Positions 7,207 through 11,192 of a DNA stretch of 11,192 nucleotides are shown here, in pieces. The DNA comes from Candidatus Zipacnadia bacterium (lineage in GTDB: Bacteria; Armatimonadota; Zipacnadia; Zipacnadales; UBA5352). The translations under genes and the position numbers were made by a program. The DNA is taken from the NCBI GenBank assembly GCA_029820915.1, contig JALGUI010000061.1:1-11192 (forward strand), in the 5' to 3' direction. The notes beneath the pieces were generated by a model. It had not been told where the DNA came from. It ran no database searches and saw only the letters and a list, made by a program, of their open reading frames with translations. The first letter of the stretch is position 1. Each line of letters starts with the position of its first letter.

Positions 7207-8337
7207 CTGGAACGCCGGTGGCGCGAAACCGTCTCCGGGCAGCGGCGGGGGCCCGCCGCGATGTTGGCGCGGGCGGGCCTCTGGGCCGCGGGCCTGCCCT
7301 ACGTGCTCGGCCTGAAGGCGAACCTTGCGATCTACGAGTGGGGCCTCAAGGCCCGCACGCGGCCCGAGCTGCCGGTGGCCAGCGTGGGCAACATCACGCT
7401 CGGCGGCACGGGCAAGACCACGACGACGCGCCGGCTGGCCCGGGACCTGATCGCGCGGGGCTGCCGCCCGGGGATCGTGCTGCGCGGGCATGGGCGCGGC
7501 TCGGGACCGGCGACGCTCGTGGTGTCGGACGGGGCCGAGGCCCCGGCGTCGGCCCGCGAGGCAGGGGACGAGGGGGCGATGCTGGCCCGCACCGTGCCCA
7601 CCGTGCCCGTTGCCGTGGGCAAGCGCCGCGAGCGGGTCATCGAGGAGCTGGCCGCACGCGGGGCGCAGATCGCGCTGCTCGACGACGGCTTCCAGTACTT
7701 CCGCATGGAGCGGCTGATCGATCTCGTGCTGGTGGACGCGACCGTCGATCTGGCCACCGCCCGCGTGTTCCCGCGCGGCCACCTGCGGGAGCCGCTGTCC
7801 CACCTGCGCCGGGCCACGCACCTGCTGGTGACGCACTGCGACCTCGCGCCCGACGCGCACGTCGAGCGCATCGTCGAGCGGCTGGCGCGGTACGCGCCGC
7901 AGGCCCCGGTGATGCTGTCCCGCCACGCTCCCGCGGGGTTCTACCGCCTGGACCGCCCCGACGAGGTGCGGCCCGCCGAGGCGCTGGCGGGGCGTCGCGT
8001 CGCGGCGATGTGCGCGATAGGCAACCCGGCCTCGTTCGAGGGCCTGCTGCTGGAGCTGGGGGCAAACGTCGTCGCGCGGTCGATCTTCCCTGACCACCAC
8101 GACTACGCGGCGGATGACTGGGACGCGGTGCGCGAGGGCCTGCGCGGACGGGCCGCCGAGCTGGTGCTGGTGACCGAGAAGGACGCGGTGAAGCTGCCGC
8201 CGCCGCCCGACGGCGTGCCGCCGGTGGCCGCCGTCGCGGTCGATCTGGACGTGACGCGCAACGAGGAAGCGTGGGAGGCGATGGTCGCCTCAGTTGAGGA
8301 TGCTGCACGCCAAGAGCCCGCTGCGCCGCAAGACTGA
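7207..8337 (+). CDS. lpxK: Tetraacyldisaccharide 4'-kinase LpxK, probable CTG start
   Basis: LpxK uses ATP to phosphorylate the 4' position of the tetraacyldisaccharide 1-phosphate, giving lipid IVA at the inner membrane. From CTG 7207 it has 376 residues. The P-loop is in SVGNITLGGTGKTT (K70). A GDE motif with D121, LLDDGFQYFRM (D159-D160), FPDHHDY (D296-H297-H298) and TEKDAVKL follow in family order; the GDE aspartate and the DHH histidine should match the catalytic pair described for Aquifex LpxK. The usual SRGYGR is LRGHGRGSG. The start matters: the first ATG (7261) would drop 18 in-frame residues, including VSGQRRGPAA, that match the conserved LpxK N-terminus (compare WSGESPLWRLL in E. 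coli). Upstream of 7261 the only initiator-like codon with a good ribosome site is CTG 7207. The gene is in the same frame as waaA, separated by TAG plus one codon. Confidence 0.93.
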   Translation: MERRWRETVSGQRRGPAAMLARAGLWAAGLPYVLGLKANLAIYEWGLKARTRPELPVASVGNITLGGTGKTTTTRRLARDLIARGCRPGIVLRGHGRGSGPATLVVSDGAEAPASAREAGDEGAMLARTVPTVPVAVGKRRERVIEELAARGAQIALLDDGFQYFRMERLIDLVLVDATVDLATARVFPRGHLREPLSHLRRATHLLVTHCDLAPDAHVERIVERLARYAPQAPVMLSRHAPAGFYRLDRPDEVRPAEALAGRRVAAMCAIGNPASFEGLLLELGANVVARSIFPDHHDYAADDWDAVREGLRGRAAELVLVTEKDAVKLPPPPDGVPPVAAVAVDLDVTRNEEAWEAMVASVEDAARQEPAAPQD

Positions 8338-9238
8338 GCAGGTCTTCATCCGCTGGCTGACGCGCTCCATGGCGTGGCTGGCGCGCGCATTGCCGCTGCG
8401 CTGGCTGCACTCCGCGGGCGACGCCATCGGTTGGTTGTTCTTCCACGCGCTGGGATTCCGCCGCCGGCTCGCGCTGGCGAATATGCAACTGGTCCTGGGC
8501 GATGACTACGACCGCCGTGCCTGCGCCCGCATGCTGCTCTTCTCCGTCCGCAACATGACCAAGACCATGCTCGAGCTGCTCAAGCTCCCCGCGATGTCGG
8601 AGGAGCAGCTCGTGGCGTTCGCTCCCGTGCGTGGGGCCGAGCACCTGGCCGCCGCGGCAGCCCGCGGCAACGGCGTCATCGTGGCCACGCCGCACTTCGG
8701 CGGGTGGGAGATGCTGGCGGCCCGCATCAGCCAGCTCGGCCATCGCCTGAGCGTCATCGCGCGCGACGCCAACGACCCGGCGACGGCGGACACGATCCGG
8801 CATGCGCGACAGAGCGTGGGCGCGAGGGTGCTGGAGCGCGACGAACTGCGCGAGATGCTGCGCACCCTCCGGCGCGGTGAGGTCATCGGCATCCTGCCCG
8901 ACCAGCACGGCGGCGACACGGGGATCTGGGTGAGCTTCATGGGCCGACCGGCCTCGACGGTCACCGGTCCGGCCGCCCTGGCCTACCGCACGGGGGCCGC
9001 CATCGTGCCCGGCTTCGCGCGGCGCATGTCCGATGGTCGCATCGACGTGTGCTTCTTTCCCGCGCTGTCGCTACCGGACACCGGCGACAGTGACGCCGAC
9101 GTGCGCCGCGCCACCCAGATGATCAACGATGTGCTGGGCGAGGAGATCCTCCGCCACCCCGAGCAGTGGCTGTGGATGCACAACCGCTGGCGCACGCCGC
9201 CCGAGGACCTGGACGAGCCCGGGGCGGCCGCGACATGA
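8300..9238 (+). CDS. lpxL: Lipid A secondary acyltransferase, LpxL/HtrB family
   Basis: This 312-residue protein of the lysophospholipid/lipid A acyltransferase family adds an acyl chain from acyl-ACP to a hydroxyl of a primary acyl chain of Kdo-lipid IVA. An N-terminal amphipathic or membrane segment lies near 18-50. The catalytic HX4E motif is ATPHFGGWE (H132, E137), followed by GILPDQHGGDTGIWVSFMGRP, VTGPAALAYRTGAAIVPGF and the usual C-terminal EQWLWMHNRWRTPP. Length agrees with E. coli LpxL (306). It overlaps the lpxK 3' end by 38 nt. The ATG at 8300 is preferred; a TTG at 8294 would add two residues, and neither has a well-spaced ribosome site, which fits translational coupling. Sequence alone does not separate LpxL from LpxM or LpxP. 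It is the only late acyltransferase in the window. It ends the operon, as nothing in the following 500 bp is coding. Confidence 0.93.
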   Translation: MLHAKSPLRRKTEQVFIRWLTRSMAWLARALPLRWLHSAGDAIGWLFFHALGFRRRLALANMQLVLGDDYDRRACARMLLFSVRNMTKTMLELLKLPAMSEEQLVAFAPVRGAEHLAAAAARGNGVIVATPHFGGWEMLAARISQLGHRLSVIARDANDPATADTIRHARQSVGARVLERDELREMLRTLRRGEVIGILPDQHGGDTGIWVSFMGRPASTVTGPAALAYRTGAAIVPGFARRMSDGRIDVCFFPALSLPDTGDSDADVRRATQMINDVLGEEILRHPEQWLWMHNRWRTPPEDLDEPGAAAT

Positions 9239-9342
9239 CGCGGCGGGCAAGGGGGCACACGGCAGCAACAACAGCCAGGGCATCGTTGCCGTTGCCGTCG
9301 CCGTCATCCGCCCCGCTCAGTCTCATTCGCCGCCGTTCGTGG

Positions 9343-9380
9343 GACAGGCATTCCGCCGGTCGCAAGCGACCGGGCCTGTC
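9343..9380. repeat. Bulged stem-loop
   Basis: CCGGTCG (9356-9362) pairs with CGACCGG (9367-9373) around the loop CAAG. Outside it, GACAGGC (9343-9349) pairs with GCCTGTC (9374-9380), leaving a 6-nt bulge (9350-9355). The outer arm has the same GACAGGC core as the hairpin at 9459-9478. Confidence 0.7.
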
Positions 9381-9405
9381 AATGCCGTGCCCGTCAATGC
9401 CGTGC
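9378..9405. repeat. Two-copy tandem repeat, 15-bp period
   Basis: GTCAATGCCGTGC occurs at 9378-9390 and again at 9393-9405, two bases apart. The second copy overlaps a further small hairpin, GCCGTG (9399-9404) with CACGGC (9415-9420). Confidence 0.75.
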
Positions 9406-9428
9406 GACCATCGACACGGCAGAACGGC

Positions 9429-9448
9429 GACAGCCAGGAATGGCTGTC
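9429..9448. repeat. Perfect hairpin with GNRA loop (GGAA)
   Basis: GACAGCCA (9429-9436) and TGGCTGTC (9441-9448) form a perfect 8-bp stem closed by GGAA, a GNRA-type tetraloop. It is paralogous to the next hairpin, from which it differs by one compensatory base pair. Confidence 0.8.
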
Positions 9449-9458
9449 AACAATGTCT

Positions 9459-9478
9459 GACAGGCAGGGATGCCTGTC
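9459..9478. repeat. Perfect hairpin with GNRA loop (GGGA)
   Basis: GACAGGCA (9459-9466) and TGCCTGTC (9471-9478) form a perfect 8-bp stem closed by GGGA. Compared with the hairpin 10 nt upstream, stem position 6 is G-C instead of C-G on the two arms, so the pairing is kept while the bases change. Its right arm plus the next C (9471-9479) is also the exact reverse complement of 9342-9350. Confidence 0.8.
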
Positions 9479-9514
9479 CTACGGTAACGACACCTGACGG
9501 GGCCGAGGCAGCCG

Positions 9515-9602
9515 CCTCCCCTGTGGTAACACAGGAACATCCCGACCTGATCGGCTCCGCCAAGGGAGGGGGTGGCCCGAGCGCAGCTCGGGACAGGGGA
9601 GG
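9515..9602. repeat. Long-range stem enclosing two hairpins
   Basis: CCTCCCCTGT (9515-9524) is exactly complementary to ACAGGGGAGG (9593-9602). Between the arms, CCTGTG-GTAA-CACAGG (9520-9535) is another GNRA hairpin that competes with the left arm, and CCCGAGC-GCA-GCTCGGG (9576-9592) is a 7-bp hairpin. The two folds are mutually exclusive at 9520-9524. Confidence 0.65.
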
Positions 9603-9681
9603 AGGCCTTTGCCCTTCCGGCGAGCGGGCGGCGGGCGAACCTACCTACCCAGTTCGGTCAGACGCCCGGCCGAGGCGAGCA

Positions 9682-9710
9682 TTGACAGGCTCGGCGGTGG
9701 CGGCTAACAT
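9682..9710 (+). promoter_or_regulatory. Sigma70-type promoter for the GH26-like gene
   Basis: A perfect TTGACA (9682-9687) and TAACAT (9705-9710, 4 of 6 consensus) are separated by the optimal 17 bp. The predicted transcription start is near 9717, just upstream of a signal-peptide-encoding start. This argues that the protein begins after 9717, not within the long open frame reaching back into lpxL. Confidence 0.65.
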
Positions 9711-9744
9711 TCCACCGGCGGCCGGAGTGGTCGCCGGTGCCTTC

Positions 9745-11148
9745 TTGCGGATCCTGCGAAGACAGACAATCCCGCGCCCGCTGCTGCTCATGCTGCTGGC
9801 GGGCGCCCTCGCGTCATGGCCGGCCTCGGCCAACGGCTTCATCCCCGCCGAGGGCTGCTACGTCGGTGCGTACATCGAGCTGGACCCGTCAAGCGAGGGC
9901 GACATCGACGCCTTCGAGCGGCTCGTCGGCAAGCCCCACGCGACCTACTTCCGCTACGTCGGCTACGGCTCGCCCTTCCCCAAGGGCATCCTGCCACACA
10001 TCGCCTGGGAGCCCAACGACGGCCTGGGGCCCGTGGACGAGGACGACTACCTGCGCGGCTGGGCCGAAGCCGCGGGCCGCACGGAGGGCCCGATCTTCCT
10101 GCGCTACGCCTCGGAGATGAACGGGACCTGGCAGGCGTACTCGGGCGATCCGCAGAGGTTCATCGCGAAGTGGCGGAGCGTGGCCGGCATCATGCGCGAG
10201 CTGGCGCCCAACGTCATCATGGTGTGGTGCCCGTTCGCCACCCCCCAGCGCACGATCGCCGACTACTACCCGGGGGACGAGTGGGTGGACTGGGTGGGCG
10301 TGAATATCTACAGCGTCCACCACTACGACGGCGACATCGCCAAGCCCGCGCTCGATGACCCGCGCGAGCTGTTGCGCTACGTCTACGACCTGTACGCCGA
10401 CCGCAAGCCCATCGCGATCTGCGAGTATGCCGCGACCCACTACTGCGCGGCCTGCGGCCAGGACGTGACGGAGTTCGGGCTGCGGCAGATGACGCGGCTA
10501 TACGAGTCGCTACCCACGCAGTTCCCGCGCGTGAAGATGATCAACTGGTTCTGCGTGGACGCGGTGGGCGCGGGGCTGGCCAGCAACAACTACTCGCTCA
10601 CCCACTCATCGGCGTTCCTGGAGCGGTACCGCGAGCTGATCGACGATCCGTACTTCCTGGGGCGGCTCCCGGACGTGTCACAGATGGTCGCCGCCCTCCC
10701 CCCCACCTCGTCGAGCCCGGGCCCGCCGGAGCCAGCGGCGGCGCCGCCGGATGTCGAGGGGCCGACCGGCCCGCTCGAGGTGCCGCCCGAGGAGGTCACG
10801 GAGCCGGAGCCCGAGGGCCCTCCGCCCCCGACCGAGCATCCGCTGGCGCTGGCGCACCTGGGGCCGGTGGCTCCGCGCGCGATTGACGTGGCGATCTCCG
10901 GCGCGCCGCCCCGGGCGGTCACGGGGGTCGTCGAGATCCTCGCCGAGCCGGGCGATGATCTGGACATCGAGCTGATGACCTTCTACATCGACGGCCGGTT
11001 CAAGGCGGTCACGAACGTGGCTCCCTTCAGGTGCCGGTGGACCGCCGACTACTCCGAGCCGGGGGTGCACGAGATCCGCGTGGTGGGGCTCGACCGCTAC
11101 TCGAATCCAGTGACCGAGAGGACGGTCTCGGTCATCGTCGCGGAGTAG
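9745..11148 (+). CDS. Secreted GH26-like glycoside hydrolase with C-terminal Ig-like domain
   Basis: From the TTG at 9745 the protein has 467 residues. Residues 1-29 look like a signal peptide (RILRRQTIPR, then PLLLMLLAGALASWPASA) with a likely signal peptidase I cut after ASA. A (beta/alpha)8 domain at about 30-310 resembles GH26: FLRYASEMNGTW gives the acid/base candidate E124, YYPGDEWVDWVGVNIY is a typical segment, and IAICEYA gives the nucleophile candidate E227, with family-like spacing. GH26 acts mainly on beta-mannans and some beta-glucans; the substrate here is not determined. A Pro/Glu-rich linker (about 315-370) leads to an Ig-like domain (about 385-467) containing MTFYIDGRFK and VVGLDRYSNPV. 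TTG 9745 is chosen for the signal peptide, the promoter at 9682-9710 and GGTG 5 nt upstream; GTG 9727 and ATG 9790 are alternatives. No evident link to lipid A synthesis beyond position. Confidence 0.82.
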   Translation: MRILRRQTIPRPLLLMLLAGALASWPASANGFIPAEGCYVGAYIELDPSSEGDIDAFERLVGKPHATYFRYVGYGSPFPKGILPHIAWEPNDGLGPVDEDDYLRGWAEAAGRTEGPIFLRYASEMNGTWQAYSGDPQRFIAKWRSVAGIMRELAPNVIMVWCPFATPQRTIADYYPGDEWVDWVGVNIYSVHHYDGDIAKPALDDPRELLRYVYDLYADRKPIAICEYAATHYCAACGQDVTEFGLRQMTRLYESLPTQFPRVKMINWFCVDAVGAGLASNNYSLTHSSAFLERYRELIDDPYFLGRLPDVSQMVAALPPTSSSPGPPEPAAAPPDVEGPTGPLEVPPEEVTEPEPEGPPPPTEHPLALAHLGPVAPRAIDVAISGAPPRAVTGVVEILAEPGDDLDIELMTFYIDGRFKAVTNVAPFRCRWTADYSEPGVHEIRVVGLDRYSNPVTERTVSVIVAE

Positions 11149-11175
11149 CTTCGGCCGGTCGCTCGCGTTGCCGTG

Positions 11176-11192
11176 AGGATGCTTCGCATCCT
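11176..11192 (+). terminator. Hairpin after GH26-like gene, possible terminator cut by window end
   Basis: AGGATGC (11176-11182) and GCATCCT (11186-11192) form a perfect 7-bp stem with a TTC loop, 28 nt after the stop codon. The window ends at the last stem base, so a following T-run cannot be checked. Confidence 0.45.

Larger units (their letters stand above)
9239..9681. other. Hairpin-rich intergenic region
   Basis: A frame stays open across this stretch into the downstream gene, but its translation is low-complexity, has no family resemblance, and overlaps the lpxL coding end in another frame. I therefore treat it as non-coding. It begins with a GTTGCC/GTCGCC hexamer-like run near 9284-9306. 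It then holds at least five hairpins between 9343 and 9592, a 15-bp tandem duplication (9378-9405) and a long-range 10-bp stem (9515-9524 with 9593-9602). No stem is followed by a clear T-run, so a classic intrinsic terminator for the operon is not evident. Confidence 0.7.

Noticed and set aside
6024..8093. 689-codon + strand frame overlapping waaA and lpxK
   Set aside because: The translation is an Arg/Gly/Ala-rich shadow in another frame with no motifs, while the overlapped genes are clear.
6118..8100. 660-codon open frame on the - strand opposite waaA and lpxK
   Set aside because: It is antisense to two genes with complete family motifs, its translation is Arg/His/Gln-rich without any domain, and such frames arise from GC-rich third positions on the coding strand.
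7261..8337. lpxK starting at ATG 7261
   Set aside because: There is no well-placed Shine-Dalgarno, and conserved LpxK N-terminal sequence lies upstream in frame.
9343..9478. Repeat cluster as a CRISPR array
   Set aside because: The repeats are palindromic hairpins of differing sequence with no regular spacers, and no cas gene is present.
9166..9497. Small + strand frames around the end of lpxL
   Set aside because: They are shadows of lpxL and of the repeat region, with no ribosome site or recognisable product.
9596..9610. Intrinsic terminator of the lipid A operon at GGGGAGGAGGCCTTT
   Set aside because: Only three T residues follow and the stem is long-range; this is too weak to call.
9166..9744. 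N-terminal extension of the GH26-like protein back to 9166
   Set aside because: It overlaps the conserved lpxL C-terminus, crosses the hairpin cluster and a promoter, and puts the signal peptide about 195 residues inside the protein.

Overview
This is a GC-rich window, and every convincing gene in it lies on the + strand. It is dominated by a compact operon for making and exporting Kdo-lipid A, the anchor of lipopolysaccharide, so the source is a diderm (Gram-negative-type) bacterium. The truncated HD-domain protein at the left edge resembles a family I associate with Armatimonadota, Firmicutes and other deep lineages. Together with the high GC and a divergent LpxB, this suggests a non-proteobacterial diderm such as Armatimonadota. 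That placement is an inference with low confidence.

Layout. Positions 1-573 hold the 3' part of an HD-domain phosphohydrolase whose start lies outside the window. Positions 574-767 are non-coding. A sigma70-type promoter with perfect -35 and -10 hexamers (768-797) and a leader of about 100 nt precede the operon, which runs fabZ (908-1366), lpxA (1383-2165), lpxB (2113-3324), an isoprenylcysteine-methyltransferase-like membrane protein (3338-3967), msbA (3972-5819), waaA/kdtA (5812-7203), lpxK (7207-8337) and an LpxL/HtrB-type acyltransferase (8300-9238). Genes overlap or are separated by at most 16 nt, which indicates co-transcription and translational coupling.

How the genes work together. 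FabZ belongs to the fatty-acid cycle that supplies 3-hydroxyacyl-ACP. LpxA puts the first acyl chain on UDP-GlcNAc. LpxB joins UDP-2,3-diacylglucosamine and lipid X into the disaccharide. LpxK phosphorylates the 4' position, WaaA adds Kdo, LpxL adds a secondary acyl chain, and MsbA flips the product across the inner membrane. LpxC, LpxD, LpxH/I and the Kdo-supply genes are not in the window. The unexpected member is the Ste14/ICMT-like integral membrane methyltransferase between lpxB and msbA. Leptospira LmtA, a Ste14-like enzyme that methylates the lipid A 1-phosphate, is a precedent for such an enzyme acting on lipid A.

To the right of the operon is about 500 bp without a gene (9239-9744). 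It holds a dense cluster of perfect hairpins, three with GNRA tetraloops and two of those related by a compensatory base-pair change, plus a long-range 10-bp pairing. A second promoter (9682-9710) then drives a secreted protein (9745-11148) with a glycoside hydrolase family 26-like catalytic domain, a proline-rich linker and a C-terminal Ig-like domain. The window ends in a hairpin that may be its terminator.

The most useful points are: (1) the LmtA-like methyltransferase inside the lipid A operon; (2) evidence that lpxK starts at a CTG codon six bases after a strong Shine-Dalgarno sequence, in the same frame as waaA; (3) the covarying GNRA hairpin cluster.
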